Source: Pseudomonas sp. RIT-PI-q (GTDB lineage: Bacteria; Pseudomonadota; Gammaproteobacteria; Pseudomonadales; Pseudomonadaceae). Taken from it: a DNA stretch of 64,000 bases. The DNA is taken from assembly GCF_001297125.1 (NCBI RefSeq), contig NZ_LHPC01000038.1:186001-250000 (forward strand). The letters run 5' to 3'. The translations under genes and the position numbers were made by a program. Positions 42,753-51,297 of this stretch are shown here, piece after piece; the stretch's first letter is position 1; every line of letters starts with the position of its first letter. A model generated the notes under the pieces. It saw only the letters and a program-made list of their open reading frames with translations. It made no database searches and had not been told where the DNA came from.

Positions 42753-44102
42753 TCAACCTCTCACACCGGTGGTTTTGCTCAGGTCGGCCATGACCTCAGC
42801 CAGAATGTCGAGGAAGTAGGCGGCGTTGTCGGCGGTGAATGGCAACGGCGGGCGGATCTTCAGCACGTTGCCCAACGGACTGGAGGCGCTGATCAACACG
42901 TTGTGGTCGCGCAACCGGTTGACCACTTGCATGGCCAGTTCCTGATGCGGCTCTTTGGTGAGCGGGTCCTTGACGAACTCGGCACCGATGAACAGGCCTG
43001 CCCCCCGGACATCACCGATCACCGGATACTCCTTGGCCAGCTCGCGCAGGCCGGCGCGCAACAGATCACCGACCACCAGAGAATTCTTCTGCAGGCTTTC
43101 GCCCTCGATCACTTCCAGCACTGCCATCGCCGCGGCGGTAGAAACCGGGTTGCCACCAAAGGTATTGAAGTAACGCGCGGTCGTCGCAAAACGGGTCAGC
43201 AGTTCCGGTTTCGCCACCACACCACCGATGGGCAGGCCGTTGCCCATTGGCTTGCCCATGATCACCAGGTCTGGCACGACGCCGTGACGCTGGAAGCCCC
43301 AGAACGTATCGCCGGTACGCGCGAAACCGGGCTGAACCTCGTCAGCGATAAACAGCCCGCCAGCACGGCGGACCGCTTCGACGGCCTTGACCAGGAAACC
43401 GCGCGGGTCGCTGAAAACGCCATCACTGGAGAAGATGGTGTCCGTCACCAGCGCCGCCGGACGGATGCCGTGACGCAGCATGTCAGCGATCGCCGCTTCA
43501 ACCGACTCGGCAAATGCGTCGCCGACATCCTTGTCACCCGCGCGATACGCGTCCGGCGCAGGAACCAGGCGCACCATGCTGCCCAACGCCACGCCTTCAC
43601 CCAAAGACGGAGACATCTCGGCAATCGCGGCGGTGATGCCGTGGTAGGCATTTTCAGTCACGATGATGCCGGTGTTACCGGTATGGCAACGCGCGATGCG
43701 AACCGCAAGGTCCGATGACTCACTGCCGGTGCAGGTAAACATGACGTTCGCCAATTCCTCGGGGAAGGTAGCGATCAGCTTTTCGGCGTAGGTCAGTACA
43801 GTGTCGTACAGATAGCGGGTGTGGGTATTGAGCAGTGCCATCTGTTTGGAAACCGCCTCCACGACATGCGGATGGCAATGCCCTACCGAGGGCACGTTGT
43901 TGTACACATCCAGGTACGGCGTGTTGTGCGAGTCGTACATCCACACGCCTTCGGCGCGGACGAAGTGCACAGGCTTTTCATAGAACAATTTGTAAGACGG
44001 ACCCAGCACTTTTGCGCGGCGTTCGAGCAGTTGTTCGACCACCGGGTCCAGACCCTGAGCCTGAGCAGGATCGAACGAGTTGATCATCAATGGACGATTC
44101 AT
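42753..44102 (-). CDS. Class-III PLP enzyme, probable O-phosphoamine phospho-lyase
   Basis: A 449-residue fold-type I enzyme. NNVPSVGHCHPHVVEAVSKQ (69-88), FTCTGSESSDLAVRIAR (122-138), IADEVQPGFARTG and the PLP lysine Lys284 in IMGKPMGNGLP match the AGXT2-like group, which includes the ethanolamine-phosphate and 5-phosphohydroxylysine phospho-lyases. TGGAGTG precedes the ATG at 44102, five bases below the end of a hydroxylysine-kinase-like gene. That pairing favours phospho-lyase over ordinary transaminase activity, giving an aldehyde, ammonia and phosphate. Confidence 0.82.
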   Translation of the reverse strand: MNRPLMINSFDPAQAQGLDPVVEQLLERRAKVLGPSYKLFYEKPVHFVRAEGVWMYDSHNTPYLDVYNNVPSVGHCHPHVVEAVSKQMALLNTHTRYLYDTVLTYAEKLIATFPEELANVMFTCTGSESSDLAVRIARCHTGNTGIIVTENAYHGITAAIAEMSPSLGEGVALGSMVRLVPAPDAYRAGDKDVGDAFAESVEAAIADMLRHGIRPAALVTDTIFSSDGVFSDPRGFLVKAVEAVRRAGGLFIADEVQPGFARTGDTFWGFQRHGVVPDLVIMGKPMGNGLPIGGVVAKPELLTRFATTARYFNTFGGNPVSTAAAMAVLEVIEGESLQKNSLVVGDLLRAGLRELAKEYPVIGDVRGAGLFIGAEFVKDPLTKEPHQELAMQVVNRLRDHNVLISASSPLGNVLKIRPPLPFTADNAAYFLDILAEVMADLSKTTGVRG

Positions 44103-44106
44103 TATT

Positions 44107-45171
44107 TCACTCCAGGTTGCATGCTTTGCGAAGAATGGATTGGGCATCCGCCCGGCTGACTTGCGTCAATCGCTGGAGCCCGTCCCAGGCAACGCCTGTG
44201 TTCTTGAGGATGTAATGACGGTTGGCGGGATATAGGCGAGCCCGAAACTCGGTGATCGCAATCGCCGTACACAGCCGCGTGATAATCAGGTCGTAAAGCA
44301 GGTCCACTTCCTCCACCAGCAGCGGCAGCACGCGGTGATAGGCCCCGAGCATCTCGGCCACCTTGCTCAACGGGTGTTCGCCGTCGGTGTGATAACTGGC
44401 GGCAATAGCGATGTCGTTGATCAGCTGGGTCGCCACCATGTCGCCAAAATCGAGGATGCCCGAGACTTCATCATGGCGCTCTCCATCCATCAGGATGTTG
44501 TGTGGATTGAAGTCGGCATGAACCACCTGGCCGCGCAGGTTGAGCAATCGCTGGTAGACGACTTCGTCGAAATAGTCGAAGCCGGCCCGAACCAGGTTCC
44601 AGGGTTTATCACCATCGGCATGCGGCGCTGATGGCAGCATCTCCCGGCACGCTGCAGCCTGTTGAATGTCCCACGCCAGGACGCGATCAGCCCCCGGGTG
44701 ATTGAAGCCGCGCAGCGCCAACCCGAGTTCGGCCAGACTGATGCCGATGTTGCGCAACTGGGCTGGCGAGCTGGCACTTTTCGGCAACGCCAGGCCTTCC
44801 AGGAACGAAGTCATCCAGATAATTCGTCTCGGGTTGTCACCCACTTTCGCCGCAAAGGACGTTTCACCGTCGAGCGACGCAATCAACAGGGGAACCGGAA
44901 TATGCGGTGCGCGTTCGGCCAGCCAGGCCAGCGCTTGAATCTGCATATCAATGGTCGCGTGATCATCTGCAGGGTTCGACATCCGCAGGATGTACTGCAA
45001 GCCGTCGACAGAAAAAACATGGAACAACTCGTCACGTTCACAACTGATTCGCGTGCATCGGACACTCATGCCATACCGGCCCAGAACAAGCGCTTCGACT
45101 TCCGCCAGAGGCGTCTCTTCGACAGCGGTCGTCATGTTGCTCAGTGATAGCGAAAGACCGTTAATAGTCAT
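44107..45171 (-). CDS. Hydroxylysine-kinase-like amino-alcohol phosphotransferase (APH fold)
   Basis: A 354-residue APH-type kinase. YILRMSNPADD holds the N-lobe strand, VVHADFNPHNILMDG gives catalytic Asp220 and Asn225, and SGILDFGDM gives metal-binding Asp241. The C-terminal LYPANRHYILKNTGVAWDGLQRL resembles human hydroxylysine kinase (HYKK) as I remember it. It should phosphorylate the hydroxyl of an amino alcohol or hydroxy amino acid. The following PLP enzyme begins four bases after its stop. The alternative ATG at 45135 cannot be excluded. Confidence 0.8.
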   Translation of the reverse strand: MTINGLSLSLSNMTTAVEETPLAEVEALVLGRYGMSVRCTRISCERDELFHVFSVDGLQYILRMSNPADDHATIDMQIQALAWLAERAPHIPVPLLIASLDGETSFAAKVGDNPRRIIWMTSFLEGLALPKSASSPAQLRNIGISLAELGLALRGFNHPGADRVLAWDIQQAAACREMLPSAPHADGDKPWNLVRAGFDYFDEVVYQRLLNLRGQVVHADFNPHNILMDGERHDEVSGILDFGDMVATQLINDIAIAASYHTDGEHPLSKVAEMLGAYHRVLPLLVEEVDLLYDLIITRLCTAIAITEFRARLYPANRHYILKNTGVAWDGLQRLTQVSRADAQSILRKACNLE

Positions 45172-45291
45172 TGGATAGGCTGCCTAATGCTATTCAGGAC
45201 CCGTTTTCGAAGCACGGTCCAGCCGCGACCTGATAAACCGGTCGCTCTGCAGTGCGTTCACAAGAGTCCCGAATCTCGACTATCGGGAGTA

Positions 45292-45309
45292 CCCCCGCCG
45301 AAGCGGGGG
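45292..45309 (-). terminator. Hairpin after the PatD-like aldehyde dehydrogenase gene
   Basis: CCCCCGC-CGAA-GCGGGGG is a 7-bp GC stem with a stable tetraloop, eight bases past the ALDH stop. It lacks a T-run, so it may only reduce read-through into the kinase gene. Confidence 0.45.
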
Positions 45310-45316
45310 CGTCATA

Positions 45317-46762
45317 TCACTCGAAGTTCATCATGACGTGACGAACGACCGTGTAGTCTTCCAGGCAGTAGATCGACTGATCCTTGCCATAACCGGACAT
45401 CTTCATGCCGCCATGAGGCATTTCGCTCAGGAGGGTGAAGTGTTGATTGACCCAGGTGGTGCCGTATTGCAGGCGAGCGCTGACCTTGGCAGCGGTCTTG
45501 GCATCACGGGTCCAGACGGACGACGCCAGGCCATAGCGGCTGTCATTCGCCCAGCCGATGACCTGATCGACGTCCTGGAAAGAGGTCACGGAAACCACGG
45601 GGCCAAACACTTCACGCTGGACGATTTCGTCGGTCTGCAAGGCCCCGACGACGAGCGTCGGCTCGTAGTAGAAACCATCACCCGCCACAGACTTGCCACC
45701 GGTGATGACCTGGATATGCGGCTGATCCTTCGCCCGGTCGACAAAACCCGCAACGCGTTCTCGCTGTCGGGCGCTGATCAGCGGACCGAGCTCTGTGCCG
45801 GCCTGGTTGGTGGGCCCGAGCTTGATCGAGGACACGGCCACCGTGAGGGCCGCGACGAGGGTGTCGTGGACGCTTTCATGCACGTAGATTCGGCAAGCGG
45901 CGCAGCAATCCTGACCGGCGTTGTAGAAGCCAGCCGAGCGTACGGTGGAACCCACCGCCTCCAGGTCGGCGTCAGCCATCACGATCACCGGCGCCTTGCC
46001 GCCCAGCTCCAGGTGGGTGCGTTTGAGATTGCCCGTCGCGGCTTGCAGGACTTTCTGGCCGGTGGTGACATCTCCTGTGATCGACATCATGTTGATGTCC
46101 GGGTGTTCACTCAGGGCCTGACCGACCGTTTGCCCGCGTCCGGTGACGATATTGACCACGCCAGGTGGCAGCATCTCGGCAAGGATACTGCCCAGTTTCA
46201 ATGCGGTAAGCGGGGTGTTTTCCGACGGTTTCATTACCACGGTATTGCCCACGGCAATCGGCGCAAAAATCTTCCAGGTGGCCATGGCCAGCGGGAAGTT
46301 CCAGGGAGCAATGGCCCCGACCACGCCAACCGGGTCACGACGAATGATGCTCGTGTGGTTGGCTGCGTATTCACCGGCGGCCAGTCCGGTCAGGCAACGC
46401 GCCGCGCCGGCAAAAAAGCGAATGTTGTCGACCACGCCCGGGATCTCATCCTCAAGCATGCGCTCGTAGGGCTTGCCCACGTTCAACGATTCGATCTGGG
46501 CAAAAGCGGCGCCTTCCTGTTCGATTCGATCGGCAATTTTCAGCAGCAGCGCCGAGCGTTTTCCGGGGGGCAACTGCGACCAGGCCGGGAACGCCTTGCG
46601 CGCGGCTGCCACCGCTTGATCAATCTGTTCGAGGCTGGCTTCCGGCACTTCTCCCAACACTCGACCGGTGGCGGGGTTCACCAGCGTTTCTGCGTGGCCT
46701 TCGCCGCGAACCAGCTTGCCGTCGATCAACAAATCAATCACGAACTCTTGTGTAGTGCTCAT
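45317..46762 (-). CDS. NAD-dependent aldehyde dehydrogenase, aminobutyraldehyde type (PatD-like)
   Basis: A 481-residue ALDH. IAPWNFPLAMATWKIFAPIAVG in parts, SITGDVTTGQKV, Glu in LELGGKAPVIVM and Cys in NAGQDCCAACRIYVH are intact. The C-terminal WVNQHFTLLSEMPHGGMKMSGYG and SIYCLEDYTVVRHVM closely follow E. coli PatD (gamma-aminobutyraldehyde dehydrogenase). ATG 46762 has GAGAG upstream. It is the first gene of the leftward run and is divergent from the MocR regulator, so it should oxidise the aldehyde formed by the phospho-lyase or a related aminoaldehyde. Confidence 0.9.
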   Translation of the reverse strand: MSTTQEFVIDLLIDGKLVRGEGHAETLVNPATGRVLGEVPEASLEQIDQAVAAARKAFPAWSQLPPGKRSALLLKIADRIEQEGAAFAQIESLNVGKPYERMLEDEIPGVVDNIRFFAGAARCLTGLAAGEYAANHTSIIRRDPVGVVGAIAPWNFPLAMATWKIFAPIAVGNTVVMKPSENTPLTALKLGSILAEMLPPGVVNIVTGRGQTVGQALSEHPDINMMSITGDVTTGQKVLQAATGNLKRTHLELGGKAPVIVMADADLEAVGSTVRSAGFYNAGQDCCAACRIYVHESVHDTLVAALTVAVSSIKLGPTNQAGTELGPLISARQRERVAGFVDRAKDQPHIQVITGGKSVAGDGFYYEPTLVVGALQTDEIVQREVFGPVVSVTSFQDVDQVIGWANDSRYGLASSVWTRDAKTAAKVSARLQYGTTWVNQHFTLLSEMPHGGMKMSGYGKDQSIYCLEDYTVVRHVMMNFE

Positions 46763-46845
46763 AGTTACTCTCACGCTCGTCTGTAAAAACTGTGGCAGGG
46801 CAACCAGCACGTCACGACCCGGCTGCGCTCCTCGTTACAGACAAA

Positions 46846-46879
46846 CTATGACAATATGGACTTAGCACCTATGTCCAAT
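46846..46879. promoter_or_regulatory. Candidate MocR operator: direct repeats CTATG(A/T)C...AAT
   Basis: CTATGACAAT (46846-46855) and CTATGTCCAAT (46869-46879) are direct repeats 23 bp apart in the 131-bp gap between the divergent ALDH and MocR genes. An inverted TGGAC/GTCCA pair (46857-46861, 46873-46877) overlaps them. GabR and PdxR, the studied MocR regulators, bind direct repeats of this kind. Confidence 0.5.
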
Positions 46880-46893
46880 CGGAACGAGTTGTT

Positions 46894-48393
46894 ATGTCCA
46901 CTTTCGACCCCAATCTACTGTCCGACCTGATTCTCGCGACGCTGAAGGAAAGCAGCGGAATATCGCTGCAACGGCAAATCTACAAAGTGGTGCAACAAGC
47001 GATCCTTGACGCGCGGCTGGCCCCGGGTCACCGCCTGCCGGCCACCCGCGCGCTGGCCAAAGAGTTGAAGGTGTCGCGCATGACCGTGACCCTGGCCTAC
47101 GACAAACTGGGCGCGGAGGGATACATCGTCAGCAGTCATGGCAGCGGCAGTTTCGTCGCCAATATTCACCCGGCGCTCAACCGGGCACAGGTAGACATCG
47201 AGCCGTCGGAATCTGCCGACAGACCAGGCCTGTCACGCAGGGCAGTCGAATTGGTCGGTGGAACTCACGGGGCAACGGAGCATGAAGGCGCGTTCGTGCC
47301 GGGTGTTGCCGACACCACGAACTTTCCCTTCCATATCTGGCAACGCATGCAGAATCGCTACGCCAAGAAACCCTTCTCGGCACTGACCGGCTACAGCAGC
47401 GATGGGGGTTATCTGCCCTTGCGAAAGGCCCTGGCGGAGTACTTGCAGATTTCTCGTTCGGTGAAGTGCAGCCCGCACCAGATTCTGATCACCATGGGCA
47501 CGAATCAGTCTCTGGATTTGTGCGCGCACATGCTGGCCGATTCGGGCGACGTCGCATTGATCGAGGAGCCCTGCAACTGGAGCACGGCGCTGATCTGGAA
47601 AGCGGCCAGCCTGAGAGTCGTACCGGTGCCGATTGATGAGGAAGGAATTGCCGCTCAGCATTTTCCGTTTCAGAAAACCAGGCCTGAGGATTTACCGAAA
47701 CTGCTCTTCACCACACCGTCCCACCAATACCCGATGGGTGGCTCGATGGGCTTGCACCGCCGGCGGCTGTTGATTGAACTGGCCAGGGAATACAACTTCT
47801 GGATCATTGAAGACGACTACGACAGCGAGTTCCGCTATGACTCCAGCCCCCTTCCCTCACTCCAGGGACTGGATGAACATGAACGGGTCATCTACCTGGG
47901 CACCTTCAGCAAGGTGATGTATCCAGGATTGCGAATGAGCTATCTGGTTGTACCCGAAGCACTCGCCGACGCCTTCGCCAGCGGGCTGACCCAGCTTTAT
48001 CGTCCAGGCCAGCTTGGCCTTCAGGCCGCCATGGCCGACTTCATCGGCGAAGGCTATTTCGCGACGCATATCAGAAGAATGCGCGGCATTTATGCTGAGC
48101 GTCAGCGCGAACTGAAACGTGCGCTGAACGAACACTTCGGTGACACCATCACGGTGTCGACCGGCAACACCGGACTGCACCTGACAATACAGTTCACTGC
48201 GGACATCGATCTCTCAAGAATGACCGTAGAAGCCAGAGCGAGAGGCGTGTATCTGCGCGACATCGGTCTCTATCACCAGCTGCCGCATTCAATGAAAGGC
48301 TACGTCCTGGGATATGGAGGGGTCAGGACCAATGACATCGAACCTGCGGTCAAGAAAATGGCCGAGGCTTATCGAGCCGCGCTGAGCGCATAA
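46894..48393 (+). CDS. MocR/PdxR-family regulator (GntR HTH fused to aminotransferase domain)
   Basis: A 499-residue regulator. The winged helix at about 20-90 (LPATRALAKELKVSRMTVTLAYDKL in parts, SHGSGSFVA) is joined to a fold-type I aminotransferase domain with TPSHQYPMGGSMGL, EDDYDSEFRYDSSPLPSLQ and the PLP lysine Lys340 in TFSKVMYPG. Such proteins sense amines through PLP. It is divergent from the PatD-like ALDH and probably switches the amine cluster. GAACGAG lies upstream of the ATG. A terminator follows its stop. Confidence 0.92.
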   Translation: MSTFDPNLLSDLILATLKESSGISLQRQIYKVVQQAILDARLAPGHRLPATRALAKELKVSRMTVTLAYDKLGAEGYIVSSHGSGSFVANIHPALNRAQVDIEPSESADRPGLSRRAVELVGGTHGATEHEGAFVPGVADTTNFPFHIWQRMQNRYAKKPFSALTGYSSDGGYLPLRKALAEYLQISRSVKCSPHQILITMGTNQSLDLCAHMLADSGDVALIEEPCNWSTALIWKAASLRVVPVPIDEEGIAAQHFPFQKTRPEDLPKLLFTTPSHQYPMGGSMGLHRRRLLIELAREYNFWIIEDDYDSEFRYDSSPLPSLQGLDEHERVIYLGTFSKVMYPGLRMSYLVVPEALADAFASGLTQLYRPGQLGLQAAMADFIGEGYFATHIRRMRGIYAERQRELKRALNEHFGDTITVSTGNTGLHLTIQFTADIDLSRMTVEARARGVYLRDIGLYHQLPHSMKGYVLGYGGVRTNDIEPAVKKMAEAYRAALSA

Positions 48394-48394
48394 A

Positions 48395-48425
48395 ATCAAG
48401 CCCCGAAAACAACACGGGGCTTGAT
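48395..48425. terminator. Terminator between convergent MocR and KGG genes
   Basis: ATCAAGCCCCG and CGGGGCTTGAT form an 11-bp perfect stem with a 9-base loop, one base after the MocR stop. The symmetrical stem between convergent genes suggests use from both sides. Confidence 0.75.
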
Positions 48426-48440
48426 GTGAATCACACGGCA

Positions 48441-48869
48441 TCAGGACTTACGTCCGCCATCAGGGCCTTGGTCACCTCCTTTGCGCCCTGCATCAGACAT
48501 TTTATCTTTGTCGGCCAAGTTACCGCCGCGACCACTTCCCTGGCCGCCGCTGGTCGACTGATCCGCATCGGTGGATTGCCGACCGCCCGAAGCCTGGCCG
48601 CCTTTCTGGCCTGACTGCGAGGTTTTGTCGCTGTCATCGGTAAAGCTGCCTCCGCGTCCTGCGCCCTGACCGCCGCCAGACATACGATCAGCGTCTTTTG
48701 ACTGCTGTCCGCCTGAAGCCATGCCACCTTTTTGGCCCGCTTCAGACGCCCGTTGTGGGTCGTTGGCAAAATTGCCGCCTGATGACTCCCCGCCTTTCTT
48801 GCCGGCTTGCGAGGCCTTTTCCCGGTCTTTGTCAAAGCCTCCGGGGTTGTTGTTTCCGGTGTTAGCCAT
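48441..48869 (-). CDS. KGG-repeat (con-10-like) stress protein
   Basis: A 142-residue, highly hydrophilic protein rich in Gly, Ser, Lys, Asp and Gln. It has repeated units of about 20-25 residues around G-x-KGG-x-(A/S)SGG: GKKGGESSGG, GQKGGMASGG, GQKGGQASGG and GRKGGDQG. These are stress_KGG/con-10 motifs found in desiccation- and starvation-induced proteins. CGAGGTGAAC precedes the ATG. Likely intrinsically disordered and protective in the cytoplasm. Repeats in the DNA follow the protein repeats. Confidence 0.85.
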   Translation of the reverse strand: MANTGNNNPGGFDKDREKASQAGKKGGESSGGNFANDPQRASEAGQKGGMASGGQQSKDADRMSGGGQGAGRGGSFTDDSDKTSQSGQKGGQASGGRQSTDADQSTSGGQGSGRGGNLADKDKMSDAGRKGGDQGPDGGRKS

Positions 48870-49137
48870 TTTTGTTCACCTCGTTCTTTCTCAGGGACGA
48901 GCGCATTGCTCGCCTACAATTACGAGGTCATGAAAAATCGAAAGTTTGAACGCAAATGCCCCTTTCAGGACGGGCGGAATGGGCAAGATAGTTCCCGCAA
49001 AATCAGGCCTGAGCGACTGACGGCTGAGTCACCGTCGATCACCCTGCGATTGGATTATTTTTCAAAAGAGTTCAGATTTTCACTAGGCTATAAAGGCGTT
49101 GGAATCCTGCGTGCATCGTGCAATGGGAGGTCAGTCA

Positions 49138-49695
49138 ATGACCGAACACATCGTCCATTTTCACTGCCAGATCGATCAGGGAACGACCGAGCGTTTCAGG
49201 GATTGCTGTCTTGAAGCCATCGATCAAGGGGCTACGTCGCTGCTGTTGAATCTGTCGACGTGTGGTGGCAGCACCAATTTCGGCTTTACGCTCTACACCT
49301 TCCTGAAGTCATTGCCGGTGCCGCTGTGCGCGATTAATGCGGGCAACATCGAGTCGATGGGCATCATCATGTTTTTGGCCGCAAGCCGGCGCATCACCTC
49401 GCCTCACGCGCGCTTTTTGATTCACCCGATGAACTGGTATTTCAGTCAAAAATCGGTCGACCATCAACGCTTGCGCGAGTACCTGTCGAGCCTCGACAAC
49501 GACCTCGCGCGCTATGTACAGATTTTCACCCTCGAAACCGCTGAGGCAGAGACCAAACTGGATATTTTCCATTGCCTGTCAGCGGAAGAGAAAGTCATCG
49601 CCGCCCACGAATCCCTGGCCTATGGCATCGCTCATGAGATGCAGCAAATGGTCTTCGCTGATGACGTCAAACACTGGAAAGTCAGTGGTGGATGA
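49138..49695 (+). CDS. ClpP-like (crotonase-fold) serine protease
   Basis: A 185-residue ClpP/SDH_sah-type protein. LLLNLSTCGGSTNFGFTLY resembles the ClpP strand that binds substrate, Ser73 in GNIESMGIIMFLAAS is the nucleophile, His96 in FLIHPMN the base and Asp142 in LDIF, before CLSAEEK and YGI, the third member. GGGAGGT precedes ATG 49138; the frame is open 13 codons further without a site. It is smaller than true ClpP and not linked to a Clp ATPase. Substrate and partner are unknown. Confidence 0.82.
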   Translation: MTEHIVHFHCQIDQGTTERFRDCCLEAIDQGATSLLLNLSTCGGSTNFGFTLYTFLKSLPVPLCAINAGNIESMGIIMFLAASRRITSPHARFLIHPMNWYFSQKSVDHQRLREYLSSLDNDLARYVQIFTLETAEAETKLDIFHCLSAEEKVIAAHESLAYGIAHEMQQMVFADDVKHWKVSGG

Positions 49696-50116
49696 ACCTC
49701 CCACACCCCTGTAGCAGCTGGCGAAGCCTGCGTCCGGCTGCGCAGCTGTCGTAAAGTCAGCCGACGCGGTGTATCAGGAATACCGTGTGCGCAGGGTTTA
49801 CGACTGCTTCGCAGCCGAACGCAGGCTTCGCCAGCTGCTACAGGATTGGGGTTGCGGCTGAATGACAGGGCTCTTGCGCCGTTTCGATCAGCAGTTGATC
49901 CACGACTTGCGTCAGAGCGGCAGGCACATCCGCTCCGCCGCGCAAAGCTTTTCTGCTGGGTCAACAGGATTCGACGCAGGTTCACGAGCGCCAACAAGAG
50001 GTGCAAAACCGAACAAAAAAAACACCCGATTCAAACGCTTCAGAGGGTCGGCTAAACACTTTGAATTTTTTTTGACGCGCTCACTCCTTTGTCTATGAGC
50101 AAAAGGAGGGGGTCTC
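49696..50116. other. Non-coding region with the third 133-bp repeat
   Basis: The stretch between the ClpP-like gene and the small Pseudomonas protein contains the 133-bp element at 49710-49842 and an AT-rich end with runs of A (about 50017) and T (about 50068), the second just upstream of the next gene. No gene was seen; weak frames here have no ribosome-binding site. Confidence 0.5.
49710..49842. repeat. 133-bp dispersed imperfect palindrome, copy 3
   Basis: Same ends and the same length as the copies at 10304 and 15229. It begins 15 bp after the ClpP-like stop codon. The left arm has CGTCCGGCTGCGCAGCTG where the others have CGTTCGGCTGCGAAGCAG, so this copy is the most diverged. Confidence 0.9.
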
Positions 50117-50374
50117 ATGAACCGCACTGATCTCTTCGTCATCGAGTACAAACTCCATGGCGAGCCGAAGTCTTTCATCATCCGGGCAAAGGCAATGAGC
50201 AATGCAGATGCCTGGCACTGGGCGAGTTGTGATGCCGGATTAGCGCCTATTCCAAAACCGGGGAAGCCGCCGCTCAAAGTCGTCTCCAAACCTCAAGCCG
50301 AGAGGTACGGGGTCACGGAGGTGAAATGGCGCGAGTCTGCCATGCTGGTTTGGACGGAGGTTTCGTCTTCATGA
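50117..50374 (+). CDS. Small DUF6555-like protein
   Basis: An 85-residue protein with an excellent ribosome-binding site, AAGGAGGGGG before ATG 50117. FVIEYKLHGEPKSFIIRA and ADAWHWASCDAGLAPIP are the recognisable parts; I believe this is the DUF6555 family common in Pseudomonas, function unknown. It has no membrane segment or signal peptide. A bidirectional terminator follows after about 50 bp. Confidence 0.72.
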   Translation: MNRTDLFVIEYKLHGEPKSFIIRAKAMSNADAWHWASCDAGLAPIPKPGKPPLKVVSKPQAERYGVTEVKWRESAMLVWTEVSSS

Positions 50375-50425
50375 ACGGTCAATACGAAATCCGTGTTCAG
50401 CCCAACGCGGTATCGAGAAACAGTT

Positions 50426-50460
50426 AAAAAAACGGGAGGTCAATGGCGACCTCCCGTCTT
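50426..50460. terminator. Bidirectional terminator
   Basis: CGGGAGGTC (50433-50441) pairs with GACCTCCCG (50448-50456) around AATGGC. Seven A bases precede it and TCTTTCATT follows, so it can work for the small gene on the plus strand and for the DUF3618 operon on the minus strand. Confidence 0.85.
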
Positions 50461-50472
50461 TCATTCAGCCTT

Positions 50473-51297
50473 TTACGAAGTGCCTAATCCACGTGATAAG
50501 TCGGCTGGTGAATCGGAGGCTGGTCGACGCTCGCCATCCGGTTTGACGTCCAAGTCCGAATGATCAGTGGTCTTTGTCACCGTATCGCGCACTGCCTCAA
50601 AGCCCTCCCGTGCCTGTTGTTTGACCTTGTCGGTCAGGCCCGCGCTGGTCTTGCCAAGGTAACGTTGCTCGGTCGCCGTCGACGGCAATGCCGCCCCCAG
50701 CATGGCGCCCAAGGCGATGCCCGCAGCGGCAACCATCAAGGGTTGTTCCTTGAGCAAATGGCTGAATTGATCAGTATTCACGTGGGTGCTGCGCACTAAC
50801 CGTTCACTGGCGTCATGCACAGCGTGGCTGATGTTATCGGTGGCGGCACTCAGGTTATCCGTCAGGTTGGCAGCCTTGCCTTTGACGGCCTGATATCCCT
50901 CCTTGAGCGAGTCAGTGGTTTGATGCAAATGCTCACGCGCACTGTCGATGCCATCCGCGAGGCCCTCGGCCCATTCGCCAACCTTGCCCTGATCGGGGCC
51001 TGTGGGATAAACCGGGCGTGGAGTCGGCGGACGATTCTGACTCATCATCAACCACAGCAACCCGACCGATGTCAGCACGGCAGGCACAGGGTTGTTACGC
51101 ACGCTGGTGCCCAGGTTGCTCAGGAACATCGTGCCATTGCTCTGCATCATGCCCAGCGCCTGATCGAACATCTGACCCGGGGTGAATTTGCTTTCCAGCG
51201 CATCGACGATGTTGCCAATGCTGGCCCGCTGCGCATCGATTTCACGCTCAATGGTTTCAGGACTTTTTTGTGATTCAAGTTCAAATTCACGGTTCAT
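50473..51297 (-). CDS. DUF3618 membrane-associated protein
   Basis: A 274-residue protein. SPETIEREIDAQRASIGNIVDALESKF (in parts) near the N-terminus is the DUF3618 motif. Hydrophobic segments lie at about 73-86 (VPAVLTSVGLLWLMM) and 188-206 (PLMVAAAGIALGAMLGAAL), with a long amphipathic helical stretch between that looks like an apolipoprotein-like or YqjD-like domain. It is the third gene of a leftward operon, overlapping YqjE-like by ATGA. Members are stress-induced inner-membrane proteins, some tied to ribosome hibernation. Confidence 0.8.
   Translation of the reverse strand: MNREFELESQKSPETIEREIDAQRASIGNIVDALESKFTPGQMFDQALGMMQSNGTMFLSNLGTSVRNNPVPAVLTSVGLLWLMMSQNRPPTPRPVYPTGPDQGKVGEWAEGLADGIDSAREHLHQTTDSLKEGYQAVKGKAANLTDNLSAATDNISHAVHDASERLVRSTHVNTDQFSHLLKEQPLMVAAAGIALGAMLGAALPSTATEQRYLGKTSAGLTDKVKQQAREGFEAVRDTVTKTTDHSDLDVKPDGERRPASDSPADLSRGLGTS

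Noticed and set aside
45338..46786. A 482-codon open frame on the plus strand opposite the PatD-like gene
   Set aside because: Antisense mirror frame with biased composition; the minus-strand ALDH has all catalytic motifs.
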